Positions 43,966-57,700 of a stretch of 64,000 bases of DNA are shown here, piece by piece (the first letter of the stretch is position 1; each line of letters begins with the position of its first letter). Position numbers and translations under genes: made by a program. Source of the DNA: Opisthorchis felineus. Lineage: Eukaryota; Platyhelminthes; Trematoda; Opisthorchiida; Opisthorchiidae. The stretch covers positions 801,456-865,455 of the forward strand of contig SJOL01009743.1 in assembly GCA_004794785.1 (NCBI GenBank). Direction: 5' to 3'. Below the pieces are notes generated by a model, which was not told the DNA's origin, searched no databases, and was given only the letters and a program-made list of their open reading frames with translations.

Positions 43966-44971
43966 ACAGTGACGCAAAATTGGCTATCTACATTGTCTAA
44001 GCGTCCTCAAATGTTCGGCAGGCGCATTTTCTCGCTTGACTATGAATTTCCACTCAGCTTGGCAACTCTACCTTAGCCTGTTATTGCTACGGTCTTGCCT
44101 TTTGTGAAGGCAATACCGGGATATAGCATTGGGGCGCTGGAGCTTCGGTCATTACTCGTGCTTTCACGTGACTAAAACAGGTGGGCTTTAATGTCGCAAG
44201 TAGACACAAGGACCCTCGATAGATTATGAACCCCACAACAAAATTATACGACCGCCATGTTTTTAGAAATTTGTAGTTTCACTTTCGAGATGTGCTGCCC
44301 ATACAAACGGCGGTCTTTTTTTGGATAAATTAACAGGCAATCTTGGATCAATTTTATCCCATGCATTTCGAGATCTTCCGCAGATGCGGAAAGTTTAAAC
44401 ATCTGGTTCTATCCTCTCCTAATGGACGCTAATGCGATCACACGTGGACTGTACACCTTACTCATGGAGATGTCCCGGCATGTTTCGTAAAACGTCCTTG
44501 TAAGCTTTCTAAGAGGGATCAGCATGACTGTCAATGTTTCCCCCCAGAAATCCGACAATTTGGTGTGAAAGGTGTGTCAAATTTAAAGTGTTGCATACAT
44601 TCCTCAGCACTTATTAACTCGATGACAAGAAAGCCCGAAAGCTAACGGCGTTTTATCTCGATTCATTGGGAAAATCTTCTTTCAGAGTACACTTTAGTAA
44701 AACCAAAGAGTTGAACACGAACGAGAATATGACGGAAATACTGAATGAGTTGACAAAGGTTCACTCAACCGATACAACACCCTAAAATACGAGGTGCGGA
44801 ATACCACCAAAGTAATGGTAATGGGAACTTTACGAAGAAGATAGAATGAACAAGTAAATGCAAGTCTGAAAATTCCTTTTGAAAGTTTCGTGAAACTCGG
44901 TTGTGTACATAAGTGTATTTACTGGTGGGTAAAATAAGCCGAGAACACCTAATAGCCACTATAGGGCGATT
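43966..44971. other. Spacer, no recognised content
   Basis: About 1 kb between RTE2 and the 3' end of the receptor gene; no gene or repeat recognised. Confidence 0.5.
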
Positions 44972-44977
44972 TTTATT
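44972..44977 (-). promoter_or_regulatory. Probable receptor-gene poly(A) signal
   Basis: AATAAA on the minus strand, about 66 nt past the receptor stop codon at 45043. Confidence 0.65.
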
Positions 44978-45042
44978 GATCTATACTAGCATGAGCAACA
45001 CCGTTTGAGAATCACTAAAGAGAAAACTGCATGGACGGAGCG

Positions 45043-45777
45043 TTACTCCTCTGAGTGGAGGAACTCAGCTTTAAGGACGGGCTCTGTGCTTCTTGGCACC
45101 GATACTAGCACAGCAATCCCGATAGTGGTAATATAGAGGAAGAAGAACAATCTGTCCAACACCAGAGCCAGGGTTCGCCACTCCATGGCAATGAGACTTT
45201 TTCTGTGGATTTCCTTCTGTCGATTGACAAACATTTTCACGTAGCGTTTTACCTCCCGGACATCACGCTCCAAAGTTACTGTGGATTCCAGCAAATCGGG
45301 AGAGTCATCTGACTCTCCGGCCTGGGCTTTACCTGGGGTGGGGAGTAATCCAGGATGATTCTTTTTCAAAGGTTGTTGCGGGGCGACCGGTTCATTCACC
45401 ACAGTCGGTTGTGCACAGCCGTCACGGGGCCCCATGCAACTGCAGGTCACAGTGTCAAAATAACTCGGATACGTTGGTCCTATCATCTTACCAATTTGTG
45501 GAAACAGCGGTCCGCCGCCATACATTTGAGGACGGGCACTCTGAATACAACCCGGATGGAGGCGGCTGTTCGTCCCACAGTACCCTACTCGACTGTCTTC
45601 TGCAGTTGGTGTGTAATTGAGAAAGAATTGGTTTCCAACATGTTCGGGTATAGTGTGTTTGGAGCGCCCTTTCACTGAAGTTCCTCGAGGTGAGTTAGGT
45701 GCGACAGGCCTCTTCACATCGGGCAGGGGTATACGCTGTCGAACGTAGACCAGTCGTCCGATTCCTTCAATGACCAT
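45043..45777 (-). CDS. Receptor last exon: cytoplasmic loop and M4
   Basis: 735 nt including stop (TAA, at 45043-45045). Acceptor CATCTTCAACAG, phase 0, chosen over the longer open frame (to 45873) because [12 protein letters not shown] then follows VPAFLRR from the previous exon, as in nicotinic subunits. A Pro-rich loop is followed by [16 protein letters not shown] (amphipathic pre-M4 helix) and M4 ([19 protein letters not shown]), with a short C-terminal tail. Confidence 0.88.
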   Translation of the reverse strand: MVIEGIGRLVYVRQRIPLPDVKRPVAPNSPRGTSVKGRSKHTIPEHVGNQFFLNYTPTAEDSRVGYCGTNSRLHPGCIQSARPQMYGGGPLFPQIGKMIGPTYPSYFDTVTCSCMGPRDGCAQPTVVNEPVAPQQPLKKNHPGLLPTPGKAQAGESDDSPDLLESTVTLERDVREVKRYVKMFVNRQKEIHRKSLIAMEWRTLALVLDRLFFFLYITTIGIAVLVSVPRSTEPVLKAEFLHSEE

Positions 45778-48700
45778 CTGTTGAAGATGTAAATTTGGAG
45801 TGATCAGTTGTTTGGAATACAATACGAATTGACTGCAGACTTTCAAAGTTGTGCTCTGCGTTGCCTCGGGCAACGAAGTTGACCGGAAATACCTACTGTC
45901 CCAGCCTATTTCGTTACCCTAGGAGTCAGTTATTGTCGCTGGTAATTGGGCAAATCTCGTGCACTAGCTGAGCTTGCGGTGATGGAAATTGGTTAAGCTA
46001 AACGGGGTAAGTTATAGTTACCGCGATATTCACGGTAAGTGGTTGGTTCGTTAGTAAGCGAACAATGTATGATCGAGTGAACGATGACGTATTGTCGACT
46101 GTCATGCAAAAATGGCCTGACGACAATTTCAGCTGCCTGAGGTCTTTTTGCTGAGTGTCCTGCATCACCTGGGCAGGTGAAAATCCAAGTAAGCAGGAGC
46201 TCATGGAACATGATTTGCCCCGAATTACTGAGTCATGAATCGAAAGTAACCCCACTGTCAGACAACGTTCACTGTATTCCCTGGAATGCCCTCAGGATGC
46301 CAAAAATTCGGCTTCATGCAATTTCCGAAGCAGTCTTTTGATGTTAAATCTGAAGATGATATGGTCGTGAGATACTTAACAGCTCAGTTGACTCAGATCA
46401 CCCAGTAAAGCGATGTCAACCAGCTGTAATTGTGGACTGCCACTTTCATCTGCCAGTGGGCAATGCACCTTCGCTGCCGCATCGTGATGTTACGTAGACT
46501 ATTAAGCCTTCGCCTAGAAGTTGGGACTACTTTACCAGAAAAACTCGCACATATTAGATGTAATCTGTGTGAATCGAAATAACCCCTAGTTTCTGCCATA
46601 CTGACCAGGCTTGTCAACGCATCCCAAAAGGGCGCACTGCGACCGTCACTTGACCCTTGTCTATATCCGAATCCGGTTGACGACTACAATCGATGTCTTG
46701 ATACTTATGGGGATATGTATCATTAATGAGCTCTAATGACCTTGAAGTTCGAGCCCAGTCTTCCCCTTTGGTATGAACTGACTACGATGTACCCGTAGGG
46801 CAACAACATTGTTCAACCGAGAGTGATTTGGACACAGGTAGTGGTTCTCGGACCATAGTGAAGATTTTCCTTGCATTTATGCTTCTAAGTGTGTAAAACT
46901 CGCTTGAACTTACTGAACCGAAGTCCACCCAGCAACTCCGTATCATTTTCCTCTACAATAGCCATTATAGTCTGCTCCGTGTATCTTCCGTCAGGACAAT
47001 TATGTGGTGAGCTCCCATCTAACGGCTGTAAGATCCACAGTAGATTTGTTCCTGCTCAGCCAGCTACACAGCTTATCTCCTAAAAGTAATTAAAGCATGT
47101 AGTTATCAGATCACATACACTTTTGTTCACAGAAGTGCATCATGTTACAACGTTTTTTGCTGCCACTGAAGCGACTGTTTTTTATGGTTCCGTCAGGGGT
47201 CACCGCAACCGTTAGAATTCGAAAAGGAACCTAATAAGTATCCCCTTACGTCGTTCGTTGTAAGTAGTATAGGACGACTGCTTAAAACCCGGTGGTCTGT
47301 GTGCTGCACATTATGCGGAGGAGTATTAGTGTTCTATTGGCCATGAGGGACTCCGTCGGCTCTCCAGTTACAGCAATTTCATAATATTCAAGGGTATCCT
47401 TTTGCACCTTCACTACGGAAAAACAAGACGGGGTACGGTTGCCAATTATGCACATGCTTCTCGTAACAAATTGAGTATAGAATCGCGTCATTTAAACCAC
47501 CATAACTTTCATCATCATCCCTACCACTCTGTGGTCGTACTATTATCACCATCAAACGCGACCTGATAGTTGCCAGGCCCACATTCTGTATCGTGACACT
47601 TACCCTTCGAAGAAACGCTGGGACTGATCCGTTCCTATCTCCACGGAAATAGAGATGGATGACGAGAGTAGCCAAAAACGTTGATAAGGTTATCATAATC
47701 ATATTTAAGCAGAAGAAAACACCTGCAAATCAGGAAGGGATGGACAAATGAGAGTTTGATTGCACTCGGCTGGTGAAATAGCGATTGGGAAAGTCCACGT
47801 ACTGAAAAAGTGTATTTGGTTAAGCAACTTTGCAGTCCGTCATTACCGTTGAAAAATAACACTTCTACTCCAGGGGGGAAAGTCTGGCTGCCTCCGTGAA
47901 TTGTTGGTAGTGCAAGACGTCGATGCCTTCACTGGGTACAATTTTAATTATTCTCATATAATGATTCATTAGGCAAAAGGGAGCATGCAACTATTGTAGG
48001 CTTAAGCACTCCAAAGTGCAGTCAATCACTATACGCTTTGGTTTTTCACCCAGAGGCCCTAGGAAGGCAAAGGGTGTGGGTGTGAGGATGGCAGCCAGAC
48101 GGATACCGTGCATGGACCACAAAGGCAAAGATCAATTTCTCCAGCTTGATGCACTTACAGTGACAAACACCATCTCACAAGTTTTGGACTGCTGTTCTCT
48201 TATTCGGTTGTTCATTGGCGCAAAGCTAGGCTAATTTTATTTCGGTGAAATCCGGGTGCTAATTAATTTCTGCTAAATTAAGGTTGTATGTTTGTGAACG
48301 TCATTCGTGAGAGATGGGTTTTTGTCCGTCGAAGTTATAACCAACTCTCTAATGCGACCAAAGTCGTCTGGTCCATGAAGTCATAACAGAAAGCTTATTT
48401 GATGTTTGTTATGTGTGAATGTGAGTTACTTCCATGTGTCGATCAGTTTGCACTAAAACGGTCACAGTGGGAATTAAATCTGGGCACCGCATGAGGGCAA
48501 AGTGCTGATTTCTTGTACGAAAACATGATAGCAGTTAAGCTGCTGCGGGACTATTGTTGGTCTTGTGCTGTTCATCATTTTCATTCGTTGTGTTTTCTCT
48601 ACCTTTGGCAATTTCCTCTATCACGGGATGGTCCTCTATCACGGGATGGTCATCGCTTTGGGACTTACAGGCAGAGAAACTATCATACCGATTGCTGTCG

Positions 48701-51700
48701 AGAGTGATCCGCATGCAGGAAGAGCGAGTGATATTCTTGTTGCATATATGCATCCATCATTGGGCGACGTCATTGCTGGAGTCGCAACCACTAAGTATAC
48801 CTGTCCTGTGCTAGGTGTAAGTACGAAGCCAGTGTTATTGCAGCTCTAAGATTGACATCATTAGCTCAAGCCGCTTTCCATTGGAAAAAGTAGTTTTGGT
48901 TTTTGTTAGTGGTAATCCTGATTCGATAACAAAATAACCAGCTGCATGTTTGAGTGAGTCTCAGCAATAAACACCTCATTCTCAGTGTTCCTTTCAGGAG
49001 CGCACATCCTCGGGACTGGTAAGAATATTGCTTTCCTTGAAAATGAACTCTTCTTGATAAACCGCTCTTCCGTAGCAGTTTTCTGCATGGAGTGGTATGA
49101 TGGAAAGATCGAAAGGAGTTATCCTACCAGTAATGAAACTGGATATGGCAATCGTGTAAAATAGGTAAGGGAAAAATAGTCAACCTTTTTGTCATTAACT
49201 GCTTTGTTGAGTTAAGGTGGGAATATTTACACTTGACGTGTGTTAAATCTGATAGAACATTCAGAAAACAAACAAATGAAAATACGGAACGCATTCAGTA
49301 CACTTTCTGGTTTGATTAGTTGTGAGTTTTATGACGGGCGTCTCTCGGCTGCTGCCCATTCTTACGAGGTGGTTCAGTTTCCTATTGATTTCCATGCAGG
49401 AGGTTCGGATGTCAGGAGCACAAACTGTTTAAAATATATTGTGCAATCTAGCTGTGATTTTCTGGGTAAATATATACTTCCGACAGTCCTGTTATGGGTT
49501 GCAATCTTGAAGATGTAATCTAGCGGATGGCACCGTAAAACCTACTTTAACCAAAAGGAATGTCCAGTGCAGTTCCCTTAAGCTTTCCGATCAAGAAACG
49601 GGTGAGTGAATTGTCGTGTTTCATCAAATGAGCCAATCTTAAGCATTATCTGATACACTTCTGTGAATACACAGACGTCGGGTATAAACTTTGTATTTTG
49701 TTTCGTATCGCAACACACGTCGAGTGAAGGGTATATTTTCGATATCTCTTCTTCACACTCGGACATACACGAAATAAGAGAAGCAATATGCTTTGGAACA
49801 GTCTATTTCAGAATAAATTTTGGTGGTTAAAGGTGAACTCGCAGTAGTCTGGACACTAGCACCGGTTAACTGAGTCACGTGTTCCTATCACTTGACTGAT
49901 CGGCCGTGTGAGTTTTTGCGTCTGTATGGATTGTCAATGGCTTGTACAGTAGTTAGAATCCTCGTTCGGCAAGTTTTCCGGCAGTTTGTAGATAGGAACA
50001 GAGTGTGTTACGGTATTCCGTTGTGTCCGGTAAGCGGTCGGGTTCTGGGCTGAAGTCACACATCGACAGCGAAAACCTAGATCACCCACCCTTCACATTC
50101 TCATAAATTTCCTTGCAAAGATTCTCTCATTACTCTGTGAAAGAGGCCAACAATTTATCGGATTTCTGTCCCAAAAGGCTTTGATTCTTGCTTACTTTTG
50201 GCGGTACTTTCCAGTTATTCTCTTAAACTGACGAACCGTATTCCGAAAAAAAGCCTAGAATTTTCTATCTAGAGATATGGAATATCTGCCATGTTTTCCT
50301 TGAAAAGTCTAAGTTCGTTGTCATAGTGTGCTACAGTCCTACTGAACGTGGGGCATTAGACTCATCGAGAGCATCGATTGACTCATGCCATCAGGAACAA
50401 TTACTGTCGGAACAGAAGGTTATCTTTCTTCCAGTCCCACGGGAGCAGCTGGCTGCCTGCTGCAGTGTCCTGGCCGCGCGTGCAGCCAACCGGAAGCTAC
50501 CGATCGTTCGGCTGGTCAGCTTGAGCTGGTCTCGCCAAATGTAGATGTCTGTCCACACTCGTTACCGACTTAGCAAGGTGCTTCATCTATCTCACGCGGC
50601 ATGTCTGCCTCGCTTCTCTAAGTGAGACATTTGGGATCGCTTGACTGACTGGTACCGGAGTGACGGGGGCATTGAGTTCACGTCCATCCGAAACAGCGAA
50701 GCAAACAGTGTAGTCGTGCCTACTGACGCTCTCCGTGTCCTATTAGGTAGCGGTTGCTGCTGGAGAGAAACAGGGTCAAACTTAACGAATTTTCAGGTCC
50801 TATTGGCTGTCCACGTTTTGTCCATCCATCCAGGGGTAGACATAGCACGACCACGATAGAACAATGCATGTGAGGATCCTTGTTCGGTGAAACCTCAATG
50901 CTCCACAAAGAGAGCGCCAAAAAGAATCCGATAGTTGTCCCCACCTCCTGTGGGGTGTATACCGGGTCGGAGCTGTTTAAGAACGCTTGCTGTCCAATCC
51001 CCAAGAGGACAAAGGATAATTTCAGCGAAATTACTGGCGGTTAAGCCGACACAAATGTATCGAATTCATTTCACAGCCCATGACTCTACCGTACGGCTGA
51101 CGACTTTTGGGAGCTCAGCCAAAAAGAAAATCATGTTGATGCACATCTGATTTTCTAAGCCAGAACTGGCGATTACAAAGGTATATTTTCTGTTCTTACT
51201 TCAGAATCTTAGTAGCAGATAGTACAGAGGACAGTTCCAGCGTGACACGATTGTGCCATAATCTACGGCTAAAACGTGTGAAAGTATGTAAACGGATGAC
51301 CAATCCAACCTACCAATGAGCGGAAAGTTCCTTACGGCACTCGGAGTTGACTCGGCCAACAGGAGCAGCAAGATAAAGAAAGCGACAAAAATGTTCATTC
51401 CTGGGTAAAATGAGAAAAAATGGCACTCGATTAGCTGGATGATGTTTGTAACTTTGGTTTATCTGGTAGATTGATGATAGTTAACCTGAAAAGAATCACT
51501 ACACAGGTCGTGAAAATCGTAGTATCACTGAGCTATTTGAGGACCAGATGAAAGCAGCTTAATGGCGAAATGGCCCACTAATTTTATGGTTACTGCATAC
51601 TTAATACACAGATGGGTACATTTTTGGTTCTATTCCATTCCTATGGAACGATTTAACGGTGATATTTGTTGTCTTGTCACGCTCCATGGCGTAACACACG

Positions 51701-54700
51701 ACAATGGAGCTTTTTGCATTAATGTGAAGTCAGTCTACAAAGGAAGGCCGAGAAACACCACAGCAGGTTCATTTTTGTTGGAATCATCAGCAGTATGTCT
51801 CAGAAACCTCTAGTGAGATTCGAGCCCGCAATCTCCACATTAGCAGCTCGACACTATACGGTGCGGCCACGAGTGGCTGATCGGTAACATGAATGTGACA
51901 AGACATAGCGTCTTCATGCTTCAGTCACGTAGTTCCATTGTATGATGCTGTATTGTCTGGCTGTTTGAATGACGAGTTGTCAGACAGAAGGCCCGCGCGA
52001 TTTGTTGGAATTTTCTTTACAAATCTAATCGCTCATAGTCTAAAGGATGTAAACTCTGTTCCACAAAACCAAAACTGAAACACAAGTTATAAACTGTGTT
52101 TCGTTTATCTGTACCAGGTTAATAGTTAATGAAAGTAGCCCACTCATAAGACACCTGGTTAGGATAATATGTGCATTTAAGGGACTTCGGTCCGACGAGT
52201 TATAAACGGGGTGTGATTCGGGCACGTCAGATCTGTTCCAAAGACAACGAATGGAGGTTATACTGCTATTCAACACATTCTCCCGTTGTTGCTCTCCCGA
52301 GCAGTTTGTCGATAAGTACACGAAATCTAAACGCCACAAATTTCCGTTTTGTCTCCCTCGTCACCTAAAAATTAATTTATGTATTCAGATGTGCCGGTTG
52401 CATCAAATAAGTTGGCCGAATAGTGAGGACCCTGATAGTAATCATACTTGAACGTCTTCCAAGATGAATTGCAGCGTCCCAAAATAAAATATCCCTGACA
52501 GTAACTAGACACGGATCAGCCCGTTGACCCAAGCTCAGGTTTCTGGATTACTTGTGGGTCAAGGAATAAGAACAAGCTGGGTTTTTCTAAAACTGTCCAC
52601 ACAAGACGGATCCAGTATTCAAAATTAACTGGTAGTCAACCTGGCATTTCCGGCATTTCTCGTAGCGAACTCGTAATTTTAGACATTGAACTTATCTTCA
52701 TTTTAACGAAATACACTCATTTACATACCAATTTGGTTTTGACGGGAGACTCACCTAGAACCCAGCTGAGTATCTCGTTTATGATGTTCTCAAGCAACTG
52801 AATGTACTGCCCCAAGCCATCTCGTTTTAGTTGGTATGATATGTGAGATATCGCGATGTATTGTACAAACGTAATGTACTACTCACAAGGTACTTCAGTT
52901 TCCTTAATGCAGTACCATTTAGCGAAATACACTCATTTGCAAACAAATTTGGTTTTTCGAGAGACTCACCTGGAACCCAGCTGAATCTCTCGTTTGTGAT
53001 GTTTCCAGTCAACTGAATGTGCTGCATCAGGCCGCCTCATGTTTTAGTTGCTACGATATTCGAGATATCGCGATACATGTATATTCGTAATGTACTACTC
53101 ATAAGGTTGCTGAAAAGTCTTCGACAGCCCACGACCGGTTTCGCCCTTCTTGGGGCCCATCAGGTAGGCGCAGTCTCCGAGTTTCCATCAACCTTATGTT
53201 TTACTTGAAACCAAATTGCACGGAATTAGCGAAATATACTCATTTGGGCTGTCGAAGAATTTTCAGCAACCTTATGAGTAGTGCAATACCATCTAGTTTT
53301 GTTTTCTTTGCATTATAATATTAGCTGCTCACCCACCTTGTTTTATTGTAATGAAGCAAGTGGCTACAAATGATGGCTCTAGCTTAAACTAAGGCGATCT
53401 TTAAGTTGTGACTGTTTGACATCGATCTGTATTGATTTGCCCATCGTTGGGCATCACGCCTTATACTCAGTGTACGCGCTAACTCGTGTGTTAGCAATTC
53501 TGAATCGATTATAGCATTCCTTTTACTATCTTGTACTGTACTGCACTATACTGTACTGCATTGTACTGTACTGTACTGTACGTGCAAGCTGACAAACAAA
53601 ACTTTCGTAACCAAAGTGCGTACACAGCTACCCACTCTCGGTGCTGCAAGCATTCACTATGTACGAGTTAGGGGTCCCAGTTTTCGGGAAGTCTACAAGT
53701 AGAGAAACCAAGTACTGACTTCCAAAACTTTTGAATGCAGTACTCCCTCCCATTAGCAATACCTTCAGGACCGCTCGTTTCATTGGTTACTAAAGCAGTA
53801 TTGTATTCTTTAGGGTTTAAAGAAATCCCGCTTTTTCGGTGTGCCTTTTTTAGTGATCAGCAACACGAGTGAACGTTATCCTCATCAATACACGGCAACT
53901 TTTCAGGCAATGTATTTGAACAAGTTGATAATGAGTTTGACTCAAAATTCCAGCTTCCTTGTATCCTCCATAGTGTCGCTGTACGATACTTAAGTTCCGA
54001 TTGAGTCTTCCATCTGCAACAGTTGATATGTAAGTGAGTAATTTTTCAGCTCAAAGGCATAGTACCGATTTCAGGCAATAAGTTTTTTTCTACTGATTAT
54101 GACAAGAGGCTCAAGCCGTGCGTACACGTGGTAGCTGGATTTCTGGCATTCCAAACCCGCATTACATTCAGCTGTCGAGGAATGTGCTTTTCCTCAACCG
54201 AAGAAAAATCGCAACACCTCCCTCGGTACACATGTGCATTCGATTGATGGTCTGGGGATCAAACGCTCGAACCCGTCTTGCAAGTATTGGGTGACATATG
54301 CACTCTCCGCCAATTCACGCAGAGCTGTACTAGCCTCGCACCCAGATGAACGACATCCTGCTGGATAACTATGCCCTCGAATCTGCGTTTTACAGGAGTC
54401 ATGCGATGAAATCACACCCTACAGTCATTAAATTGCAGTGGCGTCACGGGTGACCAAGTCTGTCTTCATAATACAAGCTCGTCCAACCATTCCCATAATT
54501 TTTGCGTGTCTGTGCGAAACTGACTGATCCCTTACTCTGTTGGACAGCGCGGTGGGCTTGCTTTATTCCTTCCATTCCCTGAGTCAATAAACACTGGACG
54601 GCTGACTACCCCCCCCCCCATTAATAACATGCTTCCACTTTGGTGTGCTAATTTCTCGTAGTTACTTCTGGTCTTTTGTAAACAGGAGTTGTGTTAGTTG

Positions 54701-57700
54701 TGTTGAAAAGACGTGACTCTCTTAGGGTCAGGCAAATAGCATTTCATAGTGAGGAGTAAGGACTCCCTCTGAGAGATTTCCCCTTTCAGCTCTGCGAGAC
54801 TTTTTCACTTATTGGGTGGCATATCCACGTTAAATGTTCGTTTCGACAAAGTTATTTCCTTCAGAGTTCCACTGAATGTTGATTTGTCGGTGATTGAGAG
54901 AATCATTCAGTCGTTTCTGGTGAATTTTCGTGTGCTATAATCTGGCTACATTCTCGAGTTTTTGAAAATCGCTCATGAATGACGATCTTGCCATGAGGAC
55001 GAACTGGCCCATGACTCCGTTGAGGAGACTTTCAGTCTATTCTGTGAATCCCACCTAACTACTTTCCTCAGCAGAAAATATGGAAACCGGAACAAAAATA
55101 AAATGGTCGTCGGTCGACAAATAAAGTCAATTTTCGTGTTTGTTCTGATATGTTTTCATCTGCTTTTCTCTCCTATGATTAGAATATGTCGTGATGAATT
55201 CTGAGGGGTGGTGACTGCGGTTATCAACCAACACGTGTAAACTGTTCTGAAAACGGAGTCAGTGAACGGATGAAGAGTGCGTGTAAAGAAGGCAAAGCCC
55301 GGATGGGATTACATCAGTACAGGCCATGATACCGCAGTAAACTCGGAATACTGAACATCCTGCGTCGCTTAGGCACGATAATTCACCCTGTTGGGCAGAA
55401 CATGCATATGTGCGTACACATTAGACTGGATGAGGTAGTCGTCTCATGATTTAGACTACAGATTACGCCGATAACTTTCTGATGCTAAAATAGATGGGCA
55501 CCACTGGTCCGGAGATCAAGTGGTCCGGAATCTGTTCCAGTGCTTATTCAGCTGGCACGCTCTTTCTTCGTCCCGTCCAATTAGCTAGTTCTCGGATGAA
55601 TTCAGACGGCAAACCTCTGCAAAACATTGCATTTTAGGTAGTCCTTGGTATGACGTCGATGTAGGCTAAGTGGGATATGAACAGAGGTACAAACGGCAGA
55701 ATCGTCGTCTGTTGAGACATGGAACACTGTTGCCATTGCAATCCATACTTTCAGGGCTTAGTCGCATTCACTATTTACGGTCGGTATAAATCCGAATGAA
55801 TTTGATATCTCTTGATACTCATGCCGTGGGCTTTAAAAGTAGTCTGTGACTTAAATGGTTGTATTCACACAACTGAGAAGAAACGGCTTTGAGCAAACAC
55901 TGTATAATGCGTATGATAGATTTCACTTATTCGACCAACTGTGATAACCGGCAGGTTTCTGCTTTGTTGGAAAACTAGGTAAAGGTAATTGAGATGGAGC
56001 GGGCAGACGAATCTATTGCGGCTCGATTCAAAATCAGCTAACCTTAAACAGCACCAGGATGAACGGTCGCATCAGAACCCAGTGGAGCGATGGTTTAAAC
56101 GGGGGATCACTAAAAGTACAGCTCTGACAGTGAGATATACAACTGAGATTACGTCTTGCCAGTGAGGCCGGTCTATGCTGAAAGGCCGAGAAACACCGTA
56201 CAGCTGTTTCACCCTTATTTGGCAGCAGCAGCACGCTTCTCACGCAACTCAGGGAGTTTCAAACCCGCAACCTTCCGGTCAGTGGTTGAAAACTTAACCG
56301 TTCGGCCTCGAAGGGCTCAACAGCAATGTGCTTTTCATTACTTTTCTGGCTGGCGAAAAAGAATAGGTTTACGAAATCTGAATCCTCTGATGAATGTATG
56401 ACTGATATAAGTGAGATACTTGGAATAGAGCAACTCTTGTGAACAAGCTACATTTATTCTTTATTTCCCAGGCATGGGATACATACATGCAGTGTTAAGT
56501 CACTATGTCTAAGCCTACTGATGGCTTGCAAAAGGCTGTTGCATGCCTGGCCGCCGTTCTTCTTCCTTCCGATCCAAACCGGCATCAATTGCTTACGCAC
56601 AACACCACCTTCGGCTTCACGAAGACCATCTACGGTTGTCCAATTTGTGCAGACAGATACTAATAATACTAGATAATTATTCAGCTGTAACACCCCTTCG
56701 ATGTCTAGTTGCCATGCCACCCGAAGGAAGCACGAGGGCTGGGATACTGCCAGATTGCCCAGACCTAGACAGGGGAAGTCGAGAGGCAGAGGTCGGGTTC
56801 GAACCACGGACCTTCCGGTCAGTAAATTCGGGTTCTAACCACTTGAGCCACCTCGCCCGACCTGTGCAGACACCAAGTGCCTCAATCACAACTGACCTGA
56901 AAATTCGATCTAACAATTAGTCAATCATACATAGTGTCTATTCTGGAATGGAAATTCTAAAGGCATGTGTGCAAAAGCCCCAGAAGCAGGCAGCGTCTCA
57001 ATCCTGCTCAGTTAGTGGGAACTTTACTTAAAGATAACGAAAAACAAAGGAGTAGCATAAAATAGGAAATATTTACTGCGGAGTACTCAAAAACAAACAT
57101 GAGGGTTTGAAAACATTCAAAACTTCCAATGACATTTCAAAAATGCATTCTCTATCATCTAAACGGGGACGAAATTCTAAAACCATAGATCGGAATTTCA
57201 CTGAAAATCATGTCCACTAGCGCCAGAGACAGAACGGGACCTTGTGCTAGTTTACATTGCACGTATCTGCTTGGAAACTCAAGGGCTGAAATCTACTTTT
57301 TTTAAGTCATTTGTTGCATTGTCTCCAACCAAGCACAGTTACAGTCACGTGGAGGTCTTTCATAAAGATAGAGCACACTGACAGCACCATAATTCTTCAT
57401 ACCTTTCATTCCTTCCTGCCAATTCAAACGTTTCCAGCATCTTGATTTGTACCATTATGAACTTGGTAGGAGAAAAAAGTCCTTCTCAATCCATGAAATG
57501 TCTGTGGCAATGTCAGTCGTTGTTGTAAGAGTTCAAGGTTTTTAAAAGTGATGGAATTTCCGGGGGACATAATATATGCAATCCATCCGATGTGATGCGG
57601 TATCTAATTGCTATTCAAGTCTGAATTTATCCTGAAAGGCGCCGTAAAACCATGGGGTTAACAGCCTTATGTGGCGATTCTTGAGGAAAAGTAGCAAAAG

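Noticed and set aside
44765..44959. Short minus-strand frame just past the receptor stop
   Set aside because: Lies beyond the poly(A) signal and has no homology or splice link to the receptor.
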